64,000 nucleotides of DNA from Oopsacas minuta (Eukaryota; Porifera; Hexactinellida; Lyssacinosida; Leucopsacidae). How positions within the stretch are numbered: position 1 is the stretch's first letter; each line of letters opens with the position of its first letter. Positions 20,774 to 32,200 of the stretch are shown here, in pieces. The translations under genes were made by a program, and so were the position numbers. The notes beneath the pieces were generated by a model, which ran no database searches, was not told the origin of the DNA, and saw nothing but the letters and a program-made list of their open reading frames with translations. Location: the NCBI GenBank assembly GCA_024704765.1, contig JAKMXF010000233.1:612370-676369 (forward strand). The letters are read 5' to 3'.

Positions 20774-21439
20774 ATGAATGAGCTAGCTGAGGTGACAGAT
20801 TATTTGTTTATTTGTAATCTGGCTTGTTTACAAAATCTTAATCTGAAAAAGCTCAACATTTCTCTTGTGATAGCAGGTAAACAAATCTTTGTTGTTCTTG
20901 GTGTATTGTTTATTTTGTAATTATAGCAACATTAGACTTACCTAGCAACCTACCTGAGGGAGTGGAATGTGTACAAGTACCTGTTGATGATAAACACACC
21001 ATGGATATATCACAATACTTTGATAAAGTCACAATATCTATTTGTATGTTAAGCTAAGCAACAAGTGTGACTCTGTTTAGAATTCTATTTTTAGTACACG
21101 CTAGAGAAAAAGACGAGAAATCATTGGTGTACTGCGTTGCTGGAGTGAGCCGGTATGGAATGTGTATAATTGTCTAATTAAATAATAATAATATTCAATT
21201 TTAACAGATCAGCTACTTTAGTACTAAATACATTGATGACTATTTCTGGGATTAATCTTAAAGATTCACATTCCATTCTCAAATCTAAACGACGATTTAT
21301 TAGGCCTAATTTCGGATTTTGGAGTCAGCTGTGTGAGAGGGAATTACAGCTGTTTGGACATAACTCTGTTGTCATGGTTACTTCAGCTATAGGCGCCATA
21401 CCAGATTTGTATAAAGATGAAGTTGATGGAATGTTATGA
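20774..21439 (+). CDS. Atypical dual-specificity phosphatase
   Basis: Four exons: 20774 to about 20875, about 20927-21043, about 21095-21152 and about 21208-21439 (TGA). The protein is about 170 residues, the size of small atypical DUSPs such as DUSP14/18/21. Motifs in order: ITDYLFICNL-like start (here VTDYLFICNL), the general-acid region VPVDDKHTMDISQYFDKV, and the P-loop YCVAGVSRSATLV, followed by HSILKSKRRFIRPNFGFWSQL. The nucleophile Cys and the Arg of CX5R are present. The residue before the Cys is Tyr instead of the usual His. It should dephosphorylate phospho-Tyr/Thr proteins in the cytosol or mitochondria. The CX5R codons are split by an intron after the Arg codon begins. Confidence 0.85.
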
Positions 21440-22095
21440 GAGGAATCTGATTGGTTATAAGCTATATCTCACTGGAAATGGCGCTAGATTTATAAGAAAT
21501 CAAAAATTCAAATTTGTAAATTGTTTAGTCATAAGTTGTCACCTCCAACCAAGCGCAGAGTGTCTTAAAATAGATTAGAATAACATCCAAGCAGATAACT
21601 ATCTTCACCATCCATGGTTAAATATTTGCTAATCATATAAGAAACCAATATCTGACAAAACTAAACGTATACCCCGCCTGATATTATAAGCACAATACTC
21701 AGAAATAATATTATTCATTGCCTGTTGATTACAGCTCGCTATTCCATGTAAATAATATCTTCTTAGCAACGTAATCATATGACAAATATGCTTAGATATA
21801 GCGTATAGGAAGATTTTCTGTGGCTTAACAACAGATAATGTTTCTTGGAATGTTTGCTAGTTTCCTTATATATATTATTAGGCTCTAATGTATCCTATTT
21901 AATCAATCAGGAGTTTATAGAATAATCCAGTAGTAGTGTAACCCCCAAAGGGCAATAAACAGGTCAATATTTGTAGATATATTTCCCCCCAATAATAGCT
22001 TGAAATGACCATATATGGATATATTGTAAATATGTAGAGTCACTCCTGTTACATCTAAGAATTTCTATATCTGTAATAAATTAGAATATCGAATA
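21440..22095. other. Intergenic region, nothing coding supported
   Basis: AT-rich. It carries the solitary hairpin-arm copy TTCACCATCCATGGTTAA at about 21604-21621 and is otherwise unremarkable. Confidence 0.45.
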
Positions 22096-22931
22096 ATGTC
22101 CCGTGAGAATCAAACAAGAGAATATAAGTTAGTGGTTGTTGGAGGAGGCGGAGTAGGAAAGAGTGCTCTAACTATACAATTCATACAATCACAGTTTGTG
22201 GAAGATTATGACCCAACTATTGAGGATTCTTATAGGAAGAATGGTGTGATAGATGATGAGGTAAGTTGTTCAGTGGTGGCGTGCCGTCTCTGGCGTTGTT
22301 GTTGTTTGTTTATTTGTTAGACAAGGATTTCAGCCAGATATCGGTCTATTTCCCTGATATATGGTTGCTGTTCCTTGTAGTAAGAAATAAATGAATTTCA
22401 CAAGTATTAAAACATCATATGATTAATCTTAACACCTTTCTAGGTAGCAATCCTGGATATTTTGGATACGGCAGGGCAGGAGGAATTCTCTGCTATGAGA
22501 GAACAGTATATGCACCATGGAGAAGGGTAAGCCAATCATATTATGGTAGTTATACATGTATAATATTTATAACGCCTGAACCATGGATATCCTATTTTAG
22601 ATTCCTACTTGTATACTCAATAGTAGACAGAAACAGTTTTGAAGAAATACCAAAATTATGCAAGACTATCCTTCGCGTGAAAGAGCGTCCCTCCTTCCCT
22701 ATGATACTAGTGGGTAACAAAGCTGATCTGGAGTACGAGAGGGTAGTCTCCTACCAAGAGGGAGAACAACAGGCACAGTCCCTGAATATCAAATACATCG
22801 AAACCTCAGCTAAACACAGAATTAACGTGGATGGAGTATTCAACGATCTGGTTAGGATAATTAGGAAATACAAGAAACCTGAGAGCTCTAAACCTCCCAA
22901 GAAGAAGATATTTAAATGTAGATTACTATAA
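22096..22931 (+). CDS. Ras-family GTPase, R-Ras/M-Ras type
   Basis: Three exons: 22096-22260, 22444-22526 and 22601-22931 (TAA). The joined protein is about 192 residues. All G motifs are present: P-loop [14 protein letters not shown], switch [12 protein letters not shown], switch [21 protein letters not shown] and ETSAK. The tail is lysine-rich (KPPKKKIFK) and ends CRLL, a CAAX box whose final Leu predicts geranylgeranylation and plasma-membrane anchoring. Phrases such as [21 protein letters not shown] fit M-Ras/R-Ras better than classical Ras. Such GTPases act in adhesion and MAPK signalling, and plexin GAP domains act on R-Ras/Rap-class GTPases; two plexins lie about 7 and 16 kb away. The donor at 22261 is followed by a 183-bp intron that contains in-frame stops. 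Confidence 0.92.
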
Positions 22932-23301
22932 GATCTGAATCTGATCTGTTTAGTAGTTATGTTACGTCATGGATTAGACATTTGTATATTTGTTTGTTTT
23001 AAGCTTTCAGTTTTACTTTACATTAAATACCGTAAGCTTGTTATGAGAAATATTGCCACACCCACTATTTGTTTATTAGCATATTTATGTTACGTAATGA
23101 TTGTAGCAGGCTAATATCTCATTGATATACTCATGTTTGATCCTGAAGAACTTCTGGGAAGAGATTAGATATATTAAGCATTGTCAGTTATGGATTCTAT
23201 CTGAGAGCTAGAATAAATACCGCGTCCATGGTTAATAACTAATAAACATGTGTAGCGATACATTTTGGTATTATTTCAATAATAAATAAACAAACAAACT
23301 T
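22932..23301. other. 3' intergenic region of the Ras gene
   Basis: This 370-bp AT-rich gap separates the Ras gene (+) from the SMIM8-like gene (-), which converge. No gene is seen. Confidence 0.45.
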
Positions 23302-23511
23302 TCAGTTCCATTTGCTGTCATTAGTCTGGGTGTTAGAAATGTGTCTCTTTCTGTCATATGCCATATTTATCCACAATAAATATCCGAGAGCCACAATACC
23401 ACTTGCTATACCAAATCTAATCACGAATTTGTTTGGCTTCATAAAGAGCTCAAAATTAACCAATCGGAATACATTTGTGTACTTCCTGTCTTTCATGCTA
23501 ATTAATAACAT
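23302..23511 (-). CDS. SMIM8: SMIM8-like small membrane protein
   Basis: A single-exon gene of 64-69 codons (ATG at 23496 or 23511, TGA at 23302). The sequence VFRLVNFELFMKPNKFVI matches the conserved core of vertebrate small integral membrane protein 8 (LFRxVNPELFIKPNKPV). It is followed by one transmembrane helix (about FGIASGIVALGYLLWINMAY), a basic stretch and a C-terminal SKWN resembling the SKWD end of SMIM8. The protein is shorter than the roughly 97-residue human form because it lacks most of the N-terminal extension. Function is poorly known in the family. The stop of TMEM258 lies only 82 bp upstream on the same strand. The plus-strand ORF over the same bases is a shadow. Confidence 0.78.
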   Translation of the reverse strand: MLLISMKDRKYTNVFRLVNFELFMKPNKFVIRFGIASGIVALGYLLWINMAYDRKRHISNTQTNDSKWN

Positions 23512-23593
23512 TCTTAAGAATTAATAAGTTGCTAGGCAACAGAGTTAGGAATGTAATCAACATTTTAATTGGAACTAAAGCAACGTAATAATT

Positions 23594-24017
23594 CTATACA
23601 TAAATTCCAACCCATAATAATAGGAACAGAACTCCAGATGCCAAGAACACTGAGCTGACCAATCCAATCATTAGCTCTTTGAGTAGGCTACGGGTAAACT
23701 TGTTGGAAGTGACTTCATACCTAGTAACGAGAATATAGATTGGAATGTAGAGAGGGTCACGCCAATGACATAATATAATAATTAGAACTGAGTTTCTAAA
23801 TAACAATCCATAGTCCATTAACACAAGAAATATAAATGTAACTTACACGAAGAAATAAGCTAAGAGAAATACTCCAAAGAATGTTAGAGCTACAGCTAGG
23901 TAGGGATAGACCAATGGGTTAACAGGCGATGTGTGACGTAACATTCCTTTCTCCTAGAAATATTATAACGTTGCTAGGATACCAGATATGGAATGTTAAA
24001 ATAGAATAACTCACCAT
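23594..24017 (-). CDS. TMEM258: TMEM258, oligosaccharyltransferase subunit
   Basis: Three coding exons. The first consists of only the ATG (24017-24015), directly followed by a gtgagt donor. The second gives [21 protein letters not shown] and a first membrane helix ending AYFFV. The third gives [20 protein letters not shown] and a second helix ending [12 protein letters not shown], then the stop. This matches the 79-residue TMEM258/OST4-associated family nearly end to end, including the VNP motif and the WVGIYV C-terminus. In animals it is a subunit of the ER oligosaccharyltransferase complex for N-glycosylation. It starts 197 bp downstream of the TIMM17 stop on the same strand. Confidence 0.93.
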
Positions 24018-24214
24018 TTTAATTGTTGTTGTTATAAATGTTTATAATCTAATAAATATAAATAATACATATTAGTATACATTCCTTAATACCATATACG
24101 TTGCTAGGGAGAAGTATTAACCAATCAAATGATGGAATATAATCGTTTATTATTGCTCTATTTTCTTAGAAATTATTTATTAAAGAGGAAATATGTGAAT
24201 TTAAATTTGTTGTT

Positions 24215-24789
24215 CTAATGTCTGTGAAGTGTTGACACGTCTTGTTTACCAAGGATAGAAGGATCTGGCGCCTAAAATATACAAACAAACAAATAAATAA
24301 ACAAGTAAACAAATGATATACTGTGATGATACTAACCTGTTGGAATGTCATTTCCCGCTGTTGCGTTGCTTGGTAACGAGTCATAGCGATAGGAATTGAC
24401 TCAATGAGTCCTAATATAATAGCACCCCCTATAGCTGCTCCTATCATACCAACCATGCCAGTTCTCAAAGCTAACATTCCACTAGCCGTTGCCCCGGCAA
24501 CCACGGAATTCCATGGATCCTCTTTTCCTCTGAGGGACATTAAACAACAATCCATGGTTGAGAATAGTCCCCCCCATACAGCGAAGTTCCCGCCATACAC
24601 AGGACCCCTAGCCTTCAAGGCTTGGACACCTGACCATGCCCTGCTCTTGAACCCGGGGGAAGAGAATCTGATCCCCTTGTAGAATGAGAATATCCCTCCT
24701 CCAATAGCACCGATCGCGAATCCACCTCCTGCATCGTCTACTATCCTCCAGGGACAGGGCTCTCTATACAGAGACTCTATGTCATCCAT
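24215..24789 (-). CDS. TIMM17: TIMM17, inner-membrane protein translocase subunit
   Basis: Two exons: 24789 to about 24337, ending MTFQQ with donor gttagt, and a short exon encoding APDPSILGKQDVSTLHRH with its stop at 24217-24215. The start REPCPWRIVDDAGGGFAIG and the block GGNFAVWGGLFSTMDCCL are diagnostic of Tim17. RGKEDPWNSVVAGA and the fourth membrane segment follow. Tim17 is a core, gating subunit of the TIM23 complex that imports presequence proteins into mitochondria. The paired cysteines of the family are present in part (CPW, DCC). The length of about 170 residues is normal for TIMM17A/B. It has the characteristic glycine-rich membrane helices. Confidence 0.94.
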
Positions 24790-25090
24790 CTCTAATTACT
24801 CTTACTGTATTATAGGAACCATGGATAAATGAGATACTTATGAATGCAATATCCGAGTAACCAGTTTCTTAGAGACAGCTCTGCTAGGATACTAGATGTC
24901 TCAATGGAATGTGACCCGAAGGAATTCTAGTTATAATCCATAGTTCCATATTTTAGCGCCAATAATTATAATGACCCACTTATTCTATTTATAGAATAAA
25001 TATATAACTGAATACACACATTTCATATAATATAAACTCTAATAAATACATTCCATTATAGTTGCTAGGTTACCACGCTACACACTCTGA

Positions 25091-26070
25091 TTAGCTAGTG
25101 AACTAAAAATAGAACAATATAATCCTACCATAGTAACGGAAGGAATGTGTGATATAACTTACACTCTTCATGAACTCCTCAGCAACAGTCCTTGCTCTGG
25201 CGTTAAGAGTTATTTTCATTTCACTCAGTTCTTTGTCAATAGCTTGCATGAACTAGGTTTTACAAATATATGTATAAAGTAAACAAATATTAAGCTAGAG
25301 AAGGTGTGAATATATTATATCATATTTCTAACCTCTATAATGAAGTCAACCAGTTTGTGTTTGAACATCTGTTCAGTGTGAAAATTAGTCACAAGGAAAC
25401 TAATATCATAACCCTATACACGCATATAAATGATAAGGATAGTGTTACTTCCATAGACGGGGTGTGATAACTAACCTCTACAGGTTTACGTCTCAGTATA
25501 AAGAAGTGCTCAGCTCTTAGCATCATGAATCTCATAAACTTGTGACACAATATCTTATCCACATCATCTAACTATAACGACACAATATTAACAGGTAACT
25601 TCCGTTATATCGAAGCTAAAGGGACCGTAATAATTACTTGATATAACAGGTGATATAAATGTTACAAATGTATAATTCACACTTCTATATATCCGTAATT
25701 GTACCTGCTTAATAGCTATACTAACTCTAACTGAGTTTATAGAAGGTTCAATCAATACCCTCTCCTTATCACTTCTAGATATAGTGACAGGATTCAGTAA
25801 CACTTCCTTACTAGCCTTTACTTCTACCTCAGGCTTGTTGTGTCTCTCCACCACCTAAGCACCAAAATAAACATACAATTTATACCATTAGTGTATATGT
25901 ATATATTAACACCTGTGAAGAAAAGTTCTCCAAACACATAGCTGCTGTGAGAGTAGCTCTAACCGCATTTAAGTAAGAGTCTAGTGCTGAACCTCCTGCT
26001 GCTGCTGTACTCTGTAAACACAAATAATAACAACAACAATAACAAAATATATTAGTAGATGACTCACCAT
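25091..26070 (-). CDS. ARPC4: ARPC4, Arp2/3 complex 20-kDa subunit
   Basis: Seven coding exons. The first is just the ATG (26070-26068) followed by gtgagt. The next gives [22 protein letters not shown], then [20 protein letters not shown] with [55 protein letters not shown], and [20 protein letters not shown]. The final mini-exon at 25102-25091 encodes FTS and the stop, giving an EEFMKSFTS end (KNF in human). It matches human ARPC4 over the full length. The protein is a structural core subunit of the Arp2/3 complex that nucleates branched actin filaments. Confidence 0.95.
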
Positions 26071-26327
26071 TTTATATTACTTAATGTAAATAATAATAAC
26101 AATAATAATGAGCTAATAAAGTTGTTAAAATAAGATAAAGAAAATAATAATAATCACATGAATAACTGAATTCCATAGCATGAATTCAGTTGCTATGAAC
26201 GTCAATTACAAAAGGACAATTTGCCTCCTTGGCCTACTGAATCTTGTGACCGCCCCTGGGTGTGAAATACCGACTCATATGGCGCCTAAAGAAGTATAAA
26301 CAATGAGTTAAGTGTTTGTTACTAAAT

Positions 26328-28999
26328 TTAGAATTTAGGAATTCCTCTACCAACAAAATACACTACACAACCTCCTAACAGACTAGCACTCATAGTTACC
26401 AATCCTACTCTAAGGAATGTGCCTAGAAATGTTCCAGAAGATTGTGTCTGTTTCTTGACAACCAGACCAGTGTGCTAAAAATAATAATATATAATATGTG
26501 TGTATAGATAAATATGTGATTATTATAACACCTCTGATATATGAGATTCTATAGCTGTTAAAGTGTGTGTCAGCTGATTGGCTGATTCCACAGCTGTTCC
26601 CACTCCTTCACATACCAATCTAGTTTCATCACATTCCTAAGTTTATATACATATATGAATATTCACACCTCTCAGAGGATTCAACTAACTAAATTTGGTT
26701 CTAATGTGCCTGGGGAATCCTCCAGCTGTTTGTGAATGTATCTCAGCTGTGCTTTGATGTATGCACAGTGCTTAGAGAAGTTCTGTAATACTCCAGCTAG
26801 TTCCAGAGACCTAGGGTATAGTTCCGGGTAATAGGGTCAATTCAGGACCAGGCCCTGTACCCTATTGTCCAATAGGACACATTCCAAAGGCTACTGTTAG
26901 TTGTGAACTTGTTTCATTTCCACTGTTAGCCTAAGTTTACCTGTCACATGAATAACTTCACAATATTTAGTAACTAACAGGTGAATAGTAGTGATTTATA
27001 TTAACACCTGCTTTAAACGCATAAGTAACATATTTACATGTTTAGATGTAAATAATGTAGAGCTGATACAATCAACAGGGTGCTAGCGGTCTATACGATG
27101 GTCTCATTAATTAGTACTCACGTAATAGTCCTATTATTCTGAGTGGGTATAGGGGAACAATGCCATTCTCTAGCATGTACCTCTGTTATAGCTAAGAGTA
27201 TCTTCTTTCTGTTAGATAGATCTTTGATACCTATTCTGTCTAAGTCCTCCTCTCTCATGCTGATTAGTTCTGAGAACTCTATACCCTGCGACTAATGATA
27301 ACAATAAACAAACAAACTAACAAACAAACAAACAAACAACAAACCTGGAAAATATCAATCAAATCAGGTAATTCCAATCCTATTAGGAATAATTCTATAT
27401 CTCCATACCTCACATAGCTATAAATAGTATCATAAATAAACAAATATACTAGTAAATAACAACACTAACAAACTTGTTTACTACTCTTGTAGAGAGTGTA
27501 ACGTCTTGTGACTTGATACTAAAGGTGTTAATATATGATTAATCGTATAATCGTTTGATAATCAAACAACTAACTGGGTAGTAATCTGATCAGCTGTTTG
27601 AGGGGTGTTACATACTTCTAGCTCGATTTCCGGTCCATCTGGCGCCTGATTCTTATCAAGATGTGTTCGTATAATTCTTGACACCTCGTAGTGTCCTGCA
27701 TTATCTGCTATATCAGCTGCTAGCTCACCCTCTCTGGTCTCTAGTGATACATCGATGCCACATTCTAGTAACACCTCTGTTAATGATATATTACCCGTGT
27801 GTGCTGCGAAACACAGAGCCTATAAATAATGAATGTTTATTCTAGTGGACCCATGTACCCATTGAATCATGTATGAAAATGTTAGGAACCAAATTAACAA
27901 TTAATCCCAACTAATAAATTTCATTTTACCTCTATAGTTACTAGGGAGATTAATGGAAGTAACACAGGAGATACTCTTATATGTTAATATTAGATATGTA
28001 ATCATGGATACTAAATAGCGTTAATACAGTCTAGGAAATATCTATCATTTGTATACTATTAGAAAAGTAACAAATGTGTCAAGCTAGAAGACACACAACA
28101 TACCGACCATCCTCTCATCTCCTGTTTATTGATATTAGCACCACTACGTGTTAGAAGTGGCAGGAGCAACAAGTGGCAGTGTTTAGTTGCATACAGAAAT
28201 GGTGTCATCTTACACCTGTCCTGAGCATTCACGTTAGCATGTGCCTCTAGCAACAATTTTGCTGTTGCGTGTGCAGTCTCTTCTGGCTGTCTCGAGGCAC
28301 AACATACCATCAGAGCAGTAAACATATCTGTAAATAACAATAACAATAATATAAACTTAAAGGAAGTCTGTGAGGATAAATTCACTCATAAATAATTACC
28401 ACATTGGGAGTTTGGGTTAGCTGAGTATCTCAGGAGTAATTCTACTACAGCTGGTCTCCCTGATTCAGCTCCAAACATCAGAGCTGTCCAATTAGATTTG
28501 AGTTGAGCATTTGGATCAATTCCTAATAACAAAAATGTGAGATAATGAATCATATGATTAATCATATGAGATAATATTACCTCCGTCTAATAGCTGTTTA
28601 ACATCACCTAAGTCGCCACGACACACTGCATCCCTGAATGCCTCTAGCGTTGCTAGGTCGTGACTAGGTCTGCCACCTTGTCCCCTCCCTCTCCCCCTTC
28701 CCCGCCCCCTGCGAGCTCGCCTAAATATATTTGGCGCGTGATGTATATGATAATTCTATTTATAGTAACAATTATTACCCGCGTGTAGGAAAACTGTTAG
28801 AAGTGATGACGTCATTTCTATTGGTTGTTTGTAAGTGTGAATTGTTGTTGTTTTTATTTTGATAAGAATACCCAGAATTCTGACTTGTATTATTAGTGAA
28901 AGGAGTAACAGGTTTGGACTCAATACTAGGAGGATCCTCCCCGAGGTCAAATTCCTCTGAGTCAGAACTGTTGTCAATGTCGAATGCAAACGATGACAT
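26328..28999 (-). CDS. ASZ1: ASZ1 (GASZ), ankyrin-SAM piRNA-pathway protein
   Basis: About nine exons from ATG 28999. Order: an acidic N-terminus, an RG-rich stretch (GRARRGRGRGRGRGQGG), four or so ankyrin repeats (for example NWTALMFGAESGRPAVVELL and KMTPFLYATKHCHLLLLPLL), a SAM domain (YVRYGDIELFLIGLELPDLI then ISMREEDLDRIGIKDLSNRK), a coiled-coil-like region, and a C-terminal membrane helix (VGLVTMSASLLGGCVVYFVG) before the stop at 26330-26328. The same order and the tail anchor occur in vertebrate GASZ, which sits on the outer mitochondrial membrane, builds nuage and supports piRNA biogenesis. Presence here implies that function is ancient in animals. The RG stretch is a candidate for Arg methylation and Tudor binding; I infer this. 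Confidence 0.85.
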
Positions 29000-29233
29000 A
29001 ACTAATTAACTAATTGGAAGTATTAATTATTGAATAGTGGTAACAACTGGAACTATATAGTCAATAACAGAAAAGTGCAACAAATACATAGTTACTAACT
29101 TGGTTAATAGGAATGCCAATAAACAAACAATAATATTCAATTCACTCAAAATATTTACATAAATAATCTTGTCTAAATACACAATCATATAAAAATTTCT
29201 AAAAATAGAATAATTAAGACAATAGCAACGAGG

Positions 29234-32200
29234 TTATTTATTGGAATGTCTGGAAAGGAGTTCGCATATTTCCTCAAACTTAGCGACTTGTTGATCGAAC
29301 CTTCCATCATCAAGCATCTCTTCAACAAGCTAAATAAATAAACAAGTAAACAAACAAATAAACAAACAAACAAATAAACAATACCTTATCCTTGCAAGAG
29401 TGCGCATAACTGTACAAAGACTGTAGAGCACTTTCTCTGTAGAAATGATCTCCTCCCTAAATACCTCAAATATTATACCGTTGTCATGGTAACAAAAGCA
29501 ATGCATTACTTACTCTAGGAACTCTGTAGTTATCAAACAGCTGTTCTTCACTCACAGCTGGACTCTGTGACATAGTGTCGTAGTAGCTATAAATAGAACA
29601 AATTAATATGCGCATAAACTATAAAGTAAACAAATCGATTGGTTGAATAATACTCACTTCAGAATCCGTTCTCTATAAATAGGAACTTCCTTGTTGTATA
29701 AAATTTTTGTTGTTTGTGCATCCTACAAATACAAATAGAAATGTAACATAAATAAACAAACAATATGTAACAGGATGTTAATGATATAAAAGGTGTGATA
29801 ATATGAAATATGCTAAAAGGAGAATAGACAAAAGAGAAATAAATTTTTACTCTTCAGTCAATGAGAGAACCATCTGATGTTAAAGTGTCACGTGACCGTG
29901 TGTACGTACTGTGTCCATCTAACAACCCGTGTATGCACGTGCTAACCCTAGAGGGAGACAAGATACACTCCCTCATTACCAAAGGACAAGGAATGGATGT
30001 GTTATACCCTTCCTTCTTCTGTCTAGATCCACTTAATAACTTTGTTATTAGCGATCAAGATTCTCACTCAATTCGGGTATCCTCTCCAGAAGGCAATCTC
30101 CTACACACGATAGGAACATATGGACACCAACAAGGAATGTTATATGAGCCCCAAGGAATAGCTATAACTCCAAACGGGAGATTAGTTAGTGGATCAAGGA
30201 ATGAGAACTACCCTCTACAAATATATTACTAGTTTGTTTGTTTGTTTATAAATTAATGAATTGAATATATCAGTAAATATTTTAGCTAAGGCACTGATAA
30301 ACACATCTGCCATTTACAAAAGGTGTGAAAATGTCTTCAATAATTGATATAACATACCTCAGTGATTTGTGAGTCGGTTGCTAGGCAACTGTCAATGAAT
30401 ACCTAAGGAATGTAAGAATAAGATACCTTAGTTACCATATTGTCAGTTAAGAATGTACTAACCTGTGAAATTACTGTCAGGTTTGAATCCAATGTTTCAG
30501 ACTTAATAACATCAAATAAATGGTCAGGATTTCTTATTATATTAGCCCAGAATCTTAGAGGGACACTAAACGACACATTAACCACTTAACACCTATTTAT
30601 ATGTATTTACGACGACGTAACTTGTAAATAAATATAACCCAGCTGTCCACACCCATCCCTAAACTTTATGAGTACAGTTTAAATCAGAAGATTTGCCTTC
30701 GAAAAGAGTAAATAAATTCATGGCAGAAGGGTGTCTGGATACCCAGTAACCCACGGTAGCACCCGCCCTGTAAATTATCCATGGTTCTACCTATTATTCT
30801 TCCATAGACGTATAACATCCTCCTTTTTGTCGATATCATACTCATCAGCTAGATGTTCAAGCAAATCAAACAGGAATTTGATTGGTGGAGCTAGTTTATG
30901 AGGTTCTAGTGTTACATCTGGGAAGATAGCACATACCATGTCATCTACGTATTTTTGTAGAATATTCTAGAACAAAAATAGCTTCAAGTTAATCTTCATA
31001 CAATTACTGTATTTCCTATCTATACAGGTGTCAATGTGTTACAAAATGTGTCACAGAACACAATAAACCACATCTCACCTTAGTTGATATAAGACGGATT
31101 AGATAAATCTCTGTAGCTAGCTTCTTGGATTTAGCTGTTTGGGTCTCTTCTGGCTTAGTCTATAAATAGAATATCAATCAATCCTAGCAACGTACTATGT
31201 CATTGGAATGTGTATAGTATTAGTTTATTAATCAGCTGACCAGATGCCAGATCTTGTCCTCCTCGTGTAGATGAGCATCCCTAAATCCTCTCAGAGAGTT
31301 GCTCTGTATAAGAGTACCCAGATAATCATAGACCTGTCCTCCTAGGGGCTTCTGGGTCCTTGGTACTAGTTTAAACACTTGGTTAATAGCTGAGTAGTGG
31401 GAGAGGGTGTTAACTCTCTTCCAGTCCCCCTGTACAACAGAGGTACGATCATTGTCCCTTAAGATAAGACCTGCTCCTTGTTTACGAGTAGAGTGTACTT
31501 CTAAGTCAAGTTCCTATATTAATAGGATAATATTAATTAATATTTGTTTGTTTGTTTGTGTGTTTGTCTGATAGTATACTTGTTTACATATCATTGTTTA
31601 CCAGCTGTATACATGTATATTAGTTTGTTATTATTTACTTACAGTAACATGAGGTCTCTGTGAGACAGGCTGTCCGCTGTATACAGCATCCATAATCTTT
31701 AACTTTGCTTGTGATATAGTGTCACACTCCAGTACCTTAACTCTTAATTCTGTTTGATTATCTGTTATTACTCCTACTTCTAATTCCTTAACAACAAGTA
31801 AACAAATGTTGTTGTTGTATTACGGAACACACATTAAAAATTTTGATAAGATTCCATTCTGATAGGTCTAATTTAACCGCAGAAAAGGTGTGAAAATGCT
31901 CACAATAATTTCATATCACAGGTGCATATCTACCCCCAAAGTGTTATTGTTATTTACTTACCCTCATCTCTTCTATATCAGTGATTTGAGTTAGAATCTT
32001 CTCTTTAGCAAGAGAGTGTTTAGCTTCACCGGTGAATACATCAATTGGTCCTTTCTCTGTCTGTCTCTTAGTAGCTCTGTAAGCTACGTGGATAGCAGGT
32101 CCTGCCCTCTCTATAAGGTAACCATACATCATCATTGCTAGCCAATCAGATAACAGCTTTTCTGCTACACTCTCTGTCCTATAATACAGATAACTCAAAA

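Noticed and set aside
23312-23524. Plus-strand ORF over the SMIM8-like gene
   Set aside because: Shadow of the minus-strand gene, which has the recognisable VNxELFMKPNK block.
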